Notes: generated by a model not told the origin, from the sequence alone. DNA of 64,000 bases from Hypericum androsaemum (GCA_963995505.1 OZ023195.1:4546109-4610108); one strand, 5' to 3'. Positions 33,041-46,195 are shown, counted from the first letter of the stretch. Numbers and translations: made by a program.

Positions 33041-33300
33041 TTGGAGAATCAATCCAAGATGTCATGGTCAATGTTCATGATGGATGTAATATGGTACCAA
33101 AACAAATTGATCTCATTTTGTTTATGTCCAACATGCAATGAAGTGGGGTCGTGCGAGTACAACAATGAACACGGGATCAACTCGTTCTCATGCATGTCAG
33201 AATTTCTATATTCAACTCAAAATGTTAATACAGTAGGTTGATGGATTTTTTACACTTGTAAACAATCTCACTACTCCCGCGTTAAGCAATGTTGAATTCT
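33041..33300. repeat. Dispersed repeat, copy 2
   Basis: Second clear copy of the repeat described at 32485-32760, including GGATTTTTTACACTTGTAAAC and GAACACGGGATCAACT. No coding content. Confidence 0.35.
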
Positions 33301-33551
33301 CAACATAACTAATACATATTCGAGCCGAATTGAACCATAAATATTGGCAACACTTCCAAATTCTTGACACAACCAAATTCTCTAAGATTCAATTCAAAAT
33401 ACTAGAATAACCTCTTCTAATTAGTTTCTGTGCTCGATGACAAAAAATGATAATTATGTAAAGGTAAAGAAGTGAAAATTATAATCATAATTTGTACTTT
33501 TGTTTTATTACTTGCCAAAAGGACAGCACGCTTGTTTGATTATAGATTATA

Positions 33552-34460
33552 GGGAAAATTATTCTCAAGTCCCTCGGGTTGCTTAAATATACTCAAAAGT
33601 CCCTCCTGTTCACAAAATACATTCCGAAGTTTCTCTAGTTTGCTTTTATTATACTTTCGGGTCCCTGGCGCACGTTAGCAGCTCTTTTTTTCATTTTTGT
33701 CAATGAAATGACCAAAATACCCTTAGAACAAAAATAAAAAAAAAACTGATGACATCATCTAATCCAAATCCAAAAATTTCAGGGATCAATTTATAATTAT
33801 ACCAAAAAATCTACGAAGAAACACAGGGATCAATTTATAATTGTACCCTAAAATCGATTTGAAATTGGAAATTTTTTCCCCAAATCGATTTAACGACGAG
33901 GATGGGCACCGGGAAGGAGAAAGGGACGGTTCGACAACGATTGACGACAGGGACGGTTGACGACGAGGATGGTTCGACGATGGCGAGCTCGGGGACGGTT
34001 CGATGACGGCGAGCTCGGGGAGAGGTTGACGATGGTTGACGACGGCAAGACCGATGAAGATGGTTGACAACAGGGACGGAGCTCGAGGACAGAGCTCGAG
34101 GACGGAGCTCGAGGTGGGAGCACGAGGACGGAGCTCGAGGACGGAGCTCGAGGATGGGAGATGGTTGATGATGTCGAGGACGGGGACGGGGAAGGAGAGG
34201 TCGAGGACGGGGAAGGAGAGCTTGAGGATGGGGACGGGGAAGGAGAGCTCAAGGATGGGAGATGGTTGATGATGTCATTATTATTATTTTTGTTCTAAGC
34301 GTATTTTTGTCATTTCAATGACAAAAAAAGAAAAAAAACTTATTTAGGGACCCGAAAGTATAATAAAAGCAAACTAGAGTGACAACATGATCATTTTTCA
34401 AATAGGAGGAACTTTTGAGTATATTTAAGCAAACCCGAAGAACTTGAGAATAATTTTTCC
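33552..34460. mobile_element. Mutator-like element with perfect 9-bp target duplication
   Basis: Bounded by TAGATTATA on both sides (33543-33551 and 34461-34469). The ends are GGGAAAATTATTCTCAAG and the inverse of GGAAAAATTATTCTCAAG. Arms extend about 200 bp, with shared AAATATACTCAAAAGT, CAAACTAGAG/CTCTAGTTTGC, TATACTTTCGGGTCCC and TCATTTCAATGAC-like motifs. The interior is a purine-rich tandem repeat. No transposase. Confidence 0.88.
33895..34265. repeat. GC-rich purine tandem repeat inside the transposon
   Basis: Degenerate short units around GAGGACGGAGCTC and GACGATGGTTGACGA fill the centre of the 33552-34460 element. They make long low-complexity ORFs on both strands (for example a Ser/Pro-rich frame on the minus strand), which are composition artefacts. 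Confidence 0.75.
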
Positions 34461-34469
34461 TAGATTATA

Positions 34470-37279
34470 AGTAAGAGAAACATTGGTCAATTTCGCGAAA
34501 CGCGTCTCCTCGATCCTTTGTGTCGTCTTTATCCCATGTAATGTGTCAGAAGAAGAAATGAACAACTTGAGATACTCTCTGATGCAACATGGTATTATAG
34601 TTATTTGCAGACACTAGCTGACAGCATCTACATTGCCAATGTGACTAAAACTTAAAGAACTGGATTAAAATCTTACGAATAATAAAAAAAAATAGGACTC
34701 AACACTACTCAACTCAGAACGGACGAAACCAACTAGTGTTTATTTAAATTCATATAGAACCGCGCCTGGTTGATGATTTCTTTTACTTTATCTCTTTCTT
34801 TCAAGATAAAAATGATTAGCAGTGGCCTGGGCCAGGTAGGAACCCAACTCCCTTTGTCTCTGACACGTAAAGAATCCCGCAATCGGCTCGGGCTTGTTTA
34901 TGGCCCCGAACAGCAAAACTAGGCTTGCATTGTACACGTCAAGCTGATGCACCATATATCGATCTTGCAACGTTCTTGGAGCTGTTTAATGAAGTTGGTT
35001 TATGTATCTCGAGTTGTTTAATATGATACATTAGTAAATATGAAAATTTTAATATGATATCAGATTTAATTTTAATACTCGCACGATTTTCTGGTCATGG
35101 CACACTAGTTTAATCAAAATCGTGTAAACTTTAGCCCAATTGATTTCATTTGAGGGGACGTATTGAGATTACCACATTGATATGTATACGTATGAAAAAT
35201 TTACTTACCTATTTCATTAAGACACGAGATCAACCTGCTTTGATACCATATTAGTTACTTCATATCAAGCCCAAAGAACTGGTATTCACACTTAGCTGAG
35301 ATTTTCAACCGTAAGGAACACTTTTTCGCTATTGAAAATATAACGCACTTGCTGATGTGGTTAGATGAGCTAGCAGAGGTTAGAAAATTATCTAACTAAA
35401 CTGTTCACTCCCTTGACTTTTGTCACCATCGGATATAATTTCACGTGGTCCATTTCCAAGCCGGAAGAAACACACAGACATGACATGAACTGTAAGTGAC
35501 TGAGATCCGGATACTAAACAATGCAAGTAATTTTGAGCATCAACGAGTAGCAAATTGCTTCATGAGTTGTTTAGTTATTTAAAACACTACCACGCACATA
35601 GATCAATGCCCGGGCTCGAATATGCAGTAGTCCACCCATATGGGTCTAGATTATAGGCAATTTGGTTTTGATAATTGATGAATCCATCAATTTCTTCAGT
35701 TCGAATAAGGAATAGTCGACGTGGTGACCACACTTTGACTCGGATATGATTGGATAGCAGGAATCCCCCATGTGGGTCTAGATTATAGGCAATACGGTTT
35801 TGATAATTGATGAATTTCTGGCATCAACCAATCACTTTCCGCAGTTCAATTAGCTCTCCAGGCATGTCTCACCAGAGTGGCATGTGGTCCAATGGAGGGA
35901 CAAACAAGAGATGGCAATTGGAAGTGTAATAATATCTAATTAAGCGGCGAGAAGAACAAGGTGGATTTGTTATCTTGTTGCAGTTGGAATTAACAGATCA
36001 CCAGCACCAAAAAAAGTTGGTTCCAATTTTTCCATTGATGAGTGATAGTGATCAAAGTAAGTGCAACGTACGCCGAATGTTCTCTATAAAGAATAATGTC
36101 CTGTCCCTACAGAAAAAGCTGGAAATTCCCTAGTGCCAATTGCTTTTGATTTGGACTTTTAATTGTGCATGTTGTTGTTCCATGTGCTGTAGTCCAACCT
36201 CAAATGTCAATCTTTTTTACAGTGCTCGACTCTGAATATCAGAGGTTCGGTAGAAAAAATCAATCCATGAGCTTTGGGGTTAGGCAACAATCTCAGTATG
36301 ACAGTTCATTAGCACATACAAAAAACTTGGGCTTGATCATGTGATTACTGTAGATGTCGTATGACTTTTAGCGTATAATCGTCACTTGTGAAAGTACGAA
36401 CTTGTCATTTTCTTTCTAGTCTTAGCTCCTTCTTCGGAGACAATGAATAGGTGGATTTTCCGCACTTATAAACAAGTCTATCTCACTTGCAATATTCGAT
36501 ACTGGATTTTCTCCGATAGAATCAACCTGGCCCTTCAGCTCAAACATTTCAAAGCATCAAGTTGGTGGATCATTTTTGTAACCTAAAATCACATTTTGCA
36601 TCGGAGCGGAACGAGCACCACGCACCAATGGTGGGTTCTTCAATGCACTAGAAATATCTTCTCTATCAAAACTCTCATATTGCTTTTTTCCCTTGCCACA
36701 AACTTTCGGGTATGTGCAGTGATCAATCCATCGCTGAACAAATCATGATCGAAGAAATAGCCTTTCTACGTAGCAAAAAACACATTCCATTTGCTGCAAT
36801 TAATTTTTTTGGTCGAAAGTCGAAACTACTCCTTATCCGAACACTCATGAGGCAGATAAATCCAACTTCGATCCGCGTATGACCACAAAGGTAGAAAGCT
36901 CTCCCTACAAAGTTCTAACTCGTTTAAACCATTTATTTTTTCTGCAGCTGAAGTTGGTACAGACTAAATATACGACGTTGGGGAACGGCGTAACAAACCA
37001 TAAGCATAATTATTGATCAAACCTATGCATTTTTAGGAATGAAGTAAAGGCATTGGAACGAAGTTGGTTGACTCCAACAAACTGTTGAAGGCCAATTTAA
37101 TAACCTACAAGTGTTTAATGTGAGCTAAAAGAGAGGCTGTTGTTATAGTCTTTAACTGGTACTAAAGAGTTGAGAAGCCTTTCATATCCGTTATCGGTAA
37201 CGACTAGTTAAAACCGTCTCCTATACAAATATTTATTGGATCGACTAATCGATATTACATAAGGCGAGAAAACTCTCTA
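34470..37279. other. Intergenic, no gene seen
   Basis: About 2.8 kb of AT-rich DNA without a supported gene. Contains the duplicated segment listed at 35630-35830. Short ORFs here have no recognisable domain. Confidence 0.45.
35630..35830 (+). repeat. Local direct duplication
   Basis: GGGTCTAGATTATAGGCAAT followed by TTGGTTTTGATAATTGATGAA occurs twice, about 130 bp apart (starting near 35640 and 35774), separated by unrelated sequence. Confidence 0.8.
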
Positions 37280-37875
37280 CAGTAAAACGTCTGTAAAGTG
37301 GTCCCCTCTAAACTGATAAAAAGTCCTGGTCCCGAGTCGGAAACAGTGTTAAAATGTGATAACCTCTCTATCGTAATAACTGATACTTTTTCAGAAAATT
37401 TTAGTGTAAAATTACGGTCTCAATTTTCGCATAAAGTGATATTTTCGAATAAATACATATATTTTTACGTACTTTGCGAATTTAAAATTTATTTTAAGAT
37501 GTTAATTTGTGCTAGATTTTCTTGTTTGATAACTTTTACGTCATCATTCATCTTTTGAATTATCTTCAAATGGTCCTTGTGATTGTCGTCTTATTGTAAA
37601 AAATATTTCAATCGAGTGTAATATTTGAATAACACTTTAATCCGAGATTTAAGTTATCTCGTGACTTTTATTTACATTTTTGTTTGATTGATTCAAAATT
37701 GCATCGACAATATCTTGTTTGGTCGGAATGTAGCAGATAGAGAGATCTTGGTCAAATAAGAATTACACAATAATTTTTTTGTAGTAAAAAAATGTAAACC
37801 TCTCTTATATGATAACCTTTCTAAAATGATAATTTTCTCCGGTCCCAACAATATCACTTTAGAGAAATTTTACTG
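37280..37875. mobile_element. MITE-like element with CAGTAAAA termini
   Basis: The left end CAGTAAAACGTCTGTAAAGTG is inverted at the right (CACTTTAGAGAAATTTTACTG). Subterminal blocks (GGTCCCGAGTCGG left, CCGGTCCCAACA right) also match in inverted form, as do runs of TGATAACCTCTCT. The target duplication is not clear. No coding content. Confidence 0.6.
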
Positions 37876-37984
37876 ACAAAGTTTTAAAGACAGTTTGATT
37901 CTCTAGACTCGAACTCGGAACCCTTCTAGTTGATCTACTCACTTCGCGGTTAGCATTTAGCTCTACTAATAATAGTTTTGTCCA

Positions 37985-38868
37985 ATTCATTAAATTCAAA
38001 GTTCATGCTAATTAATTTAAAAAAAATACTGAGTCTCTTATCAACGGATTGAACTTCTATCGCAGGCCAAACAAATTTTAATGATTAGTGGGTCAATATG
38101 TTCCCTTTTATTTGATTCAGTCTCCTAATTAGTCTTCTCTTTTCCTCATTTGTGGTCTCTGCAGAAAAAAGAAAGAGCTTGAAAAAGTGAGAGCTCCAAT
38201 AACAACAAAGAAATTAATCAATCAACGCAAAGCTCTTTAAATCGAAGTTGGTAGAAATGATAGTGGGTTATTGATCACAGAGCCACTCTGGATGGACCTT
38301 TTGCATTATTTTCTGGTTTACATGGCTAAAAATGTTTATATCATTATTTTGTATGCTAGAAACATATTCTCACGATTCAGGAAACATACATACATTCATA
38401 TCAGTTGATAGATATTTATCTCACACTTATTTTTTTATACCACTCTAATTCGAAAACTCATTGGTCGATTAATCCAAATTTTGAATATTGGTAAAAGTAT
38501 TCCAACAATTATTCAACGCTTCATGCATTCCCAATAACTCGATCTCAAGATCTCTCTATTAAACTAGAACAACTTCATTTCATAAATCACGCATTTTGTG
38601 GCTCAACACATATGAAAGAGATCAGATTCCCTCGCAAATGGAACCAAATGGATACATGTTTAACTCAGCTCAATTACTATTATTGAGTATATGTACTCCA
38701 AATCTCAATAAATTATCACTTTACCTAGAAAAAAATAACTATTATTGAGTAAGTTGTTCAATGATCAATTCCACGATCATGTGAGAAATGTGTGCAAGAG
38801 CATGCAAATAATCAAACAAAGAGTTGCATATACCGACATATAATTGTTCTCTTTAATAATACACACTT
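37985..38868 (+). repeat. Anchor repeat copy B (matches 11925-12983)
   Basis: Same order and orientation as copy A, with one unit of the 57-bp repeat instead of three. It breaks off near 38868, where copy A carries an insertion. Its position relative to BURP2 (about 10 kb upstream) parallels copy A relative to BURP1 (about 6 kb). Confidence 0.8.
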
Positions 38869-40512
38869 ACCATGTGAGTTGAACGGACAAAATATGCTAG
38901 ATAATTCCACATGTTTTGAAATTTGACACAACCCTCGTTCTAATACACGGAGACAGAATAAAAACTCGTGCAAATTTTGACCTAATAATTAACATGCTAG
39001 AAAATGGCATGACGTTGAAATATGATAGTTACTAAACCAATTTATAGATGAAAGCCTCTTAAAACATTATAAGTGAAAAAACTTTATATACTCAAAGTCC
39101 AATTTTCGGTACCATCTTGAAAATTATTGAAACAATTTCAGTATTCGGTAAATGAGGTATCATCCCTTTCATCGCCTCTACTTTCTCTTTTTTTGAAACA
39201 ATTAAACTAACACCTTGCCGACATCTTACAGGAAACTTTTGATCATGTTTTTGAAACATCACTTTTAATTAGGCTAGTTGGCAGAATCTTTCTTAATTTA
39301 GACATCAGCAGATTTAGAAACCCTCCATTACTGTGTTGTCTTTATATTTTTTGCAGTAAATGGACGTACCTGTGGAAGCATATTAGGTGAAGTTGACAGA
39401 TGATTTAAAGATAGAGACTTTCGATTTCGCATTCAAGACAGCCATGAGTGTAAGGATAGTAGTTGGTGGAAGTGATAAAGACGTTGAATTCAGTTACGAA
39501 TTTTAAGATTTAATATTACGAATATAAAAATATTATTCACAGGATCACCTATTAAATAGTTTTCGACATTGCTCGACATTACACGTGACAAATCAAGTCA
39601 ACTTATTTAAGAATTCTTTAAATAAAAATTGTCCAAGTCTAGACTCAATAATTAGGGATGAACATATAAAAATCGTAATCGGAAAATTTTTTGTACTCAA
39701 ATTTCTAAAAAGATTAGTCCCGGTCTAGAAGCACCACTAATTTTATGATAATTTCATACTAACTGACAACATTTTAATCGTTGATATTTTGATAAAATGT
39801 GTGAAAACAAAAGTCGATAAATGAACTATTGTAAAATTTTCGGCGATTCCAAAAATACTTCTGAATTTTTCCAAGAGTGGTATCAGGAATTTGAAATTTT
39901 GATATATTACTTCAAGACACGAGGAAGCATTAAAAAAAGCAACGTTTTGCAAGTTTTCTCGACAGTGAGAAAAAAGATGGAAAAGTGGGAAAAAGGAGGA
40001 CTACGCTGTTTTGAAGAAGAAAACACATTGTCAAATCAGAAAGCGTGGTGGAAAATCTCATTAATTCTCGAAGGCCACTAGCTTTAATGGCACTTTAATA
40101 ATTTGGATAAGTTGTTATTCTCCACTTTTTTAAATCTCTTTTTCTTTTTTGACAACGTACTTTTCCAATTTTCCAGACCACAAATAGATCAACCATTTTC
40201 CTTTGCAGATAATAATGTTGAACTAATTCATTTCTCATCGATAGTATTCTTATATCACATTAGATAAATCACTAAGTTGACTAATTAATGTTTGAATCGA
40301 ATTTTTTTTAAATGATGATAAAATTATCTAATAAATATTACTTTTCTTTTTTAAATGATTCATATCATCAAGTGTACCCATTCAAAATTAATAACTTATT
40401 TATCAGTTGATTTAGGTGATGACTACTATTTTAACTTATTTATCAGTTAATAACTTAAATATTTGAAACATTCTGGCATAATGCATGTATACATTTGAAC
40501 TTCTTCGGCGCC
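38869..40512. other. Intergenic, no gene seen
   Basis: AT-rich. The ORF at 39821-40081 (plus) has no family resemblance and lies in AT-rich DNA; I do not support it as a gene. Confidence 0.45.
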
Positions 40513-40546
40513 TAAGACTATCCGCACCAGTGCCCTCCATACCAGG

Positions 40547-41457
40547 TAGGGATGGCAATTAGACCCTTACCCTGAGGGTCTACCCTGATCCAGACCCGAA
40601 GGGTCCAAGATCCGTTGACTTTGACCGGGTCTGGACCCTGATCCTGCCCGGATCCTGATATTTTAAAAGGATAAGGGCATGGATATGGATCTATAGGATC
40701 CTGCCCTGATCCTACCCGAATTTTTTAAATTAATATAATATATATTAATTATTAGACATAATACCAAATTCTCAATTTTTTTGGTAGATAAATATTCTTT
40801 ATTAAAACGAAAATTCAAAACAGAGCAAACGAAAAAAGAAAGACAAGATACATAGTCCCGATATTTACATCGGTTACAATCTCACCCCCGACCAAAACGT
40901 TCCCTCAATCTCAAGAGGTGAAGAAGAGGGACCTATAAATCTTTGTAGGCAATCAAGAAAGTGAGCAGCGATTGATTGTGAATGATCGAGACATTTGTCC
41001 AAAAGACTCACTCTTGGGCATGAAAGAGCACAGAATTCAAGAGAAGCTTATTCTCGCACCTCGCCTCATTGAAGATAATACCATTACGAAGCAACCATAT
41101 GCCCCAAGTAATAGCAGTGAAAATCACGAACCAAATTCTCAATTTTAACTTACCCAACTTCAACTTTTTTTATTTGCTTGTTTGATTTATTTGTATTGAT
41201 ATGTTTAATGAATGAAAATATCTCATTGCTATTTGAAAACTATCAAAAGATAATTTAATTTTTTTGAATTAAATATTTTATAAAAAATACGGACCCGCGG
41301 ATCGCCCTGATCCTACCCAATTTTTTAGGACCCAGATCCTGCCCGAATCCTTATTTTTTAAGAGGATAAGGATAAGGATCTGGATCGACCATTTAAAAAG
41401 AGGGTAAGGATCTGGGTCCTATGGATCCTACCCGGATCCTGCCCATTGCCATCCCTA
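40547..41457. mobile_element. Non-autonomous hAT element with perfect 8-bp duplication
   Basis: Ends TAGGGATGGCAAT and ATTGCCATCCCTA are exact inverses and ATACCAGG flanks both sides (40539-40546 and 41458-41465). Subterminal regions are packed with GATCCTGCCC/GGATCCGGG-type motifs in both directions. No transposase. A LINE fragment is inserted in the middle. Confidence 0.9.
40780..41129 (-). mobile_element. 5'-truncated LINE inside the hAT element
   Basis: A 17-bp direct repeat, ACCAAATTCTCAATTTT, stands at 40763-40779 and 41130-41146. The insert, read on the minus strand, begins with FTAITWGIWLLRNGIIFNE, the C-terminal region typical of plant L1-type ORF2 downstream of reverse transcriptase. 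It ends in an AATAAAG-type tail with an A-run at the left border. Long target duplication, 5' truncation and A-rich 3' end are the marks of target-primed LINE insertion. Confidence 0.88.
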
Positions 41458-42164
41458 ATACCAGGGTCACACTTATATGGCAAAAAAATTGAAAAAAGAA
41501 AAAGTAAATGGGGTCATCAGGTGATCCTGGCACTGCAGCCTCGGCCCCCATTAGACTAATAATTTTTTTTTTCTTTTCTATCTATTTAGTTACACTTGAC
41601 ATAATGTTATTCGTATAAATAAATTTTTTTGGATATTATTTGTGTGGTTATAAAAATTGAAGTAATCTTTAACAAAACTAAAAATAAATAATATGCAAAT
41701 CCATATTTTTCAAATTTCTATTAATGTAGTCCAATTTTAACATATTTTCATATACAATCTATAATTCTCTCTTCTTTCTCTACATAATATCTGCTTCCCT
41801 CTGTTATATTATTTCTTCTGTATTTGTAATTTATCATTTTAGGCATCTCTTTGTACCTCGAATTATTTCTAATTAATTTTGTATTCTAATTTTTATAATC
41901 TTAATTTTTTTACTTTAGCATTAATTTTTTATTTTTATAATTACAGAATAATCATTTTTGTATATTTTTTATATAAACAAAAAATGATAGTATATAATAT
42001 GTGGATGAGATAGAAATTAAATATTTATTCTGTGACCAAGGTTGGGACATGTTGCTGATGTGGGTAGGAAAATATTTAATTGGCTTTGGTTGATGTGGAT
42101 GAGAGAGAAATTAATTGTTTATTCCGTGATCTAGGTTGGGACAGGTTGCGGATGCAGATAGTCT

Positions 42165-44830
42165 AAGGACAACTCCATATAACTTTCAAAAACAAAACAA
42201 ACAAATCCAAAATCAAAGTAAAATCATGCATATGTATTTGCACAGCTAAAAAATAAATGCACTAATTAAAAAATCAATGACCATAATTTTTTTGGCAATC
42301 AATATCTCCGGATCCCCACATTTTTTTCCACTTGCCTGGTACTATTATTGTCCCAAAAATAAAGCATAAAAAAGTGCGACAAGCTTTTCGGGAGTAAAGA
42401 AATCAACTGCCAGTGCCAGTACCAGTACCCGACATTTCATGTGGCAGTCAATATACCATATTGTGCAAATTACTCTCCATTCAGTAAATTATTATTGTTG
42501 CTGTATTTTTCGGTATCCGAATTCGGAACATTATATAGAGTTTTTTTGTAGAAAATAGCCAATACTTGGGCAGTCAATTAAAATTACTCATGCAAAATTA
42601 ATGACCTGACCCTCACACATAAGCTGTGAAGTATCAAATGCCACATTTATCTTTTATCTGCCTCGTATTCAATGAACATATTCTGTACGAAAGTTTTTTT
42701 TATTTCTAGAAGAGTAAACTGGTTGAAACAATTTGTCAGTGGCTGACACTAAGCACATGGAGAAGTTAGCTTTTAACTCAATCGACATGGATATAAAATG
42801 GTTGATATACAAACAATCACTTACATTAATTTGACAAAAAAGTTATTTTATATTAATTAATAAATCTCGAGTTCAATTTTTTTTGGAGAATTTTATCATC
42901 ATGTAAAGTTCCTACCAAATCGAATGTGTATTAATTGGTTCACTAGGAATATTGATACCACAAAGGTAATTTCATTAAAAATGCTTGATATAAGAGAAAT
43001 TGTGGGACTTTCTTATAATTAGTAATGCTATAGTTAAGAATTTGGCCCACCCACCTCATAGCTTCTCAGTTTCGGCAATAAATTATATTGGAAATCTTGA
43101 CTCTTTTTTCCTTTTTATAAAGAAAATATTTCTGCCACGGATTGTATTGTCTCCTTTATTAAAATAACGAAGATACAAGAAAAAGAAGGGAATGTGCCAA
43201 TGATTCTGTCAAAAAAGAACAGGAAAGTTAATGATAATGGCCATAGGTGAGCACGTTATCAGTATATAATTAATATACGGTTGGCAGTTCATCATTTCTA
43301 GATCTTTTAATTATTTTGAGTTTTAAATAAAGACATAAATTTCATGAAAATATATTGGTGAAATAATTTATTTTTTTCATATATATCCACACAAAGTTTG
43401 CCCAATGCTCTCACATCAATGTAGTTAGTAGTTGGTATTTCTTATTATAATTCTTGTGTCATTTTCATATTGTTCTAATTTAACTATATTAAAATTTCAA
43501 ATTCAAAATAATATGGAAAAACTCTCGAGTCATTAAATCATCTGCGGAAAAGATCAATTAATAGCAAGAGGAAAAGCAAATCCTATCGCCCTTTTTCTTT
43601 ACTGCCACTCTTTTTGACCCATAAAATATGCTTATCTTCGGATGATCATTCCTTCTTTTGACCAAATCTGCATGTAAAAATTATGAATTTTGAAGTGGTT
43701 CCAAGTTTTTACATGATGGATGAAGTCTTGAAATATGTTTAGATAGATAATTAAGATAATACGATAAGAGAATCATAGATTAAATTAATTGCAAAAAGGA
43801 TAATTATGTGCGTTAATTTGTTTTTGCTTGGAAAGATAAACCTTTTATCTACTATCTCGTGTAATTTTGTTAATTTGATTGAGAGAATGTGCTTAACCCT
43901 CAAAAAAAAGATTGAGAGAATGTGCTTTGTACGTGTTAGTAATATACACTTTGCACTAACCTTTCGGTATGTTATATAATTGCATTACTGTCCTGGAGGT
44001 TTACTCCCAACGAAAGCCACTTGAGTCACTTTCTAAATTGTGATTTATCTATATTTTTTAACAAGTGTTACCGGCGGATTCATGGACCGCCTAGTATATA
44101 TTTGAGTCATGTATAATTTTTGAATGATGATAAATTTAAATTCAAAATTTATTCGTTAAATTAGAACAACTATTTTGCCCAAACAATTCAATTAATTGTA
44201 AAATAAACATATTATATTATGTTCAATATTCAAATAGATCATACCAGTATTAATGCGTCAGATCTTATTAAAACTCCAAAATTGAACAACACTATTCATT
44301 CTTAAAAAGAATTTGACACTATTCAATTTCGAATAGTAAACGTTATGTAATGTCGATAAAAAAATATGATTATCTTTCCTCGGGTGCTTCTAATCCAGCG
44401 ACCCCGCACAATACAATGTCCCTGATTATTCTAATTGCGTAAAAAACAAGACCTAGTTGGAAGCCATTACCGACAATTAGCAAACAAGCAATCAATTGGA
44501 CGAACGAAAAAATGGGAAATAATATCATCGAAGTGACGACTTAAATGGCTGCATTTCCGAAACTATCCCAAAACCGTAGCCGGAACTACGGATATTGCCA
44601 TTTTCACGAGATTTGTCACTGTCCTTGAAGGCGTATCAAGTTTTAATCTAATCTAATAATTTGTTAATTATGCTAGGAAGTGGGAAATGGGTTGACGACA
44701 AAAGAAAAAAAAGCCGCACGATGAAATATTAATTAAAAGGAACATAAACAAAGGGAAAGAAATTTAAAAAAAAAACGGAAATCCACACTCTCATCCACTT
44801 CACACGCCCAAACCAATTGCAAAATTTATA
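42165..44830. other. Intergenic, no gene seen
   Basis: About 2.7 kb of AT-rich DNA with no supported gene. A short direct repeat GATTGAGAGAATGTGCTT occurs twice near 43878 and 43908. Confidence 0.5.
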
Positions 44831-44839
44831 AATAAATTA

Positions 44840-46186
44840 GAGCAAATTACGCTCAGGTTCCTGTAGTTTGGTTTCCCTCTCTCTCGGGTCCCTAGGTTTC
44901 CAAAATACATGTTGTCTCCCCCGACTTTGGTTTTAGATACTCTCGAGTCCCTAACTGACGTGAGCACCCATTTTTTTATTTTTTTCATGGAAATAGCATT
45001 TATACCCTTAAAAAATTCATCTTCTTCCTTCTTCAACCTATGAACAAACCTCCATGTTCCTCGTCAAAAAAACTCAACCATGTTCTTCACCATCAAACTA
45101 AATCAACAACCCTCTAAATTTGCACACTAAATAAGAACATCAAACTAAATAAACTACATCAATAACCTTAAATAACCGAAGAAAGAACACCAAACCAAAC
45201 ATATCCTTAAAAACCCAAATCACACTACGAAGAAGAAAGAAGAGCACACAATGGGTTTGGTCCAGAAAATGATTCTCGACGACCGAAAAATTCTCCGCCT
45301 TCTTTAACGGGACTTGTAGCTTCTCCCTGGAAGGATCAAACCAGCTTCGGTACAGGCCGACCATCAAAAGGGTTCTCTCAAAGGGGAAGCTTTCTGGGCT
45401 TCAAGGTGTCAGCGTGAAGCTCTGGTTTGTGTGGGTCGACATTCTGGCCCCATCCTCCCCATTCGATGGGGAAGAGACGAGTTCAAGAACCCCTCCCACA
45501 TTGCCCAGTTTCGATTCTGGACGGGATAGAAAGCGTTAGTTAAAAAGAGGCGAGTGAACGAGACTGAGATGGAGAAAGCGAGAAGAGCCGAGAGGACACC
45601 TTCAATGGCGGTGGCGAAGACTGAGATGGCAGCGATTTATGCTGTTCAAATTTTGAAAAATTGGCAATCTTCATAAATAATTACTGCTTCAGGTTTTCTG
45701 TAAATTGAAACCCGGACAAATTTAGGGGTGGAGGAGGACGAACGCCAGTCGGTGGGCGCGTGGTTTGAGTTTTTGGTCGAAGCTGGATATGAAGATGAAC
45801 GCTGGTCGGTGGGGGCGTGGGTCGAGTTTTGGTTGAAGCTGTATACGAAGACGAAGGGTTTAAATCTTCAACTGTTAAAATCTTTAACAGTTAAATATGG
45901 GTTTGGAGGCGATGTTGTTTGGAATTTTTTTTGTTGATAATGATTTTCTGTGTTAGATTCTTGATGTTTTTTAGGTAGAAGGATGAAGATGTTAAGAGGT
46001 TGAAGATGATAACTTTTTTAGGGGTATAAAGATCATTTCCATGACAAAAAAAAAAGGGTGTTGACGTCAGCCAGGGACCCGAGAGTATCTAAAACTAAAA
46101 TCGGGGGACAATAACATGTATTTTGGAAATCTAGGGACCCGAGAGGGAAGTAAACCAAACCACAGAGACGTAAGCATAATTTACCC
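44840..46186. mobile_element. Pack-MULE with DUF538 fragment
   Basis: Perfect 9-bp target duplication AATAAATTA (44831-44839 and 46187-46195). The inverted arms are about 200 bp: the left begins GAGCAAATTACGCTCAGG and the right is the inverse of GGGTAAATTATGCTTACG. Shared inner blocks are GGGTCCCTAG, CCAAAATACATGTT and TTAGATACTCTCGRGTCCC. There is no transposase. The interior carries part of a host-type gene. These features fit a Mutator-like element that has captured a gene fragment. Confidence 0.9.
45273..45539 (+). pseudogene. DUF538-family gene fragment
   Basis: One + frame reads FSTTEKFSAFFNGTCSFSLE, then GSNQLRYRPTIKRVLSKGKL and SGLQGVSVKLWFVWVDI. This is the core of the plant DUF538 domain, a small beta-rich family, often with a signal peptide, of poorly known function. 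Homology starts and ends abruptly: there is a TGA immediately upstream (45270-45272), no start codon or signal peptide, and the frame leaves the family after VDI. So it is a captured piece of about 60 codons. It lies inside the 44840-46186 element. Confidence 0.8.
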
Positions 46187-46195
46187 AATAAATTA

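Larger units (their letters stand above)
29362..33542. other. Intergenic, mostly unassigned
   Basis: No supported gene in about 4.2 kb; short ORFs here show no family resemblance. At about 31340-31790 there is an LTR-like or promoter-like part with GCTATAAATAGC near 31488 and a T-rich downstream part, possibly an old solo LTR. A T/A microsatellite lies near 29600-29616. The members of a dispersed repeat at 32485 and 33041 are listed separately. Confidence 0.4.
40513..42164. mobile_element. Possible outer MITE enclosing the hAT element
   Basis: CCTAAGACTATCCGCACC on the left is the inverse of GGTTGCGGATGCAGATAGTCTAAGG at the right (about 42138-42164). Near the right end two imperfect 95-bp copies contain GTGGATGAGA and GGTTGGGACA (about 42000-42150). 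It is interrupted by the hAT element at 40547. The target duplication is not resolved. Confidence 0.45.

Noticed and set aside
33890..34269. Ser/Pro-rich and Gly/Arg-rich ORFs on both strands
   Set aside because: Produced by the purine tandem repeat in the centre of a transposon; no domain and no conservation expected.
35218..35260. CTTTGATACCAT as a retrotransposon primer-binding site
   Set aside because: It resembles the inverse of the initiator-tRNA site, but no LTR end or coding sequence lies on the proper side.
39821..40081. 86-codon + ORF
   Set aside because: Lies in AT-rich DNA with no family resemblance, no neighbouring gene signals and no homologous copy in the window.
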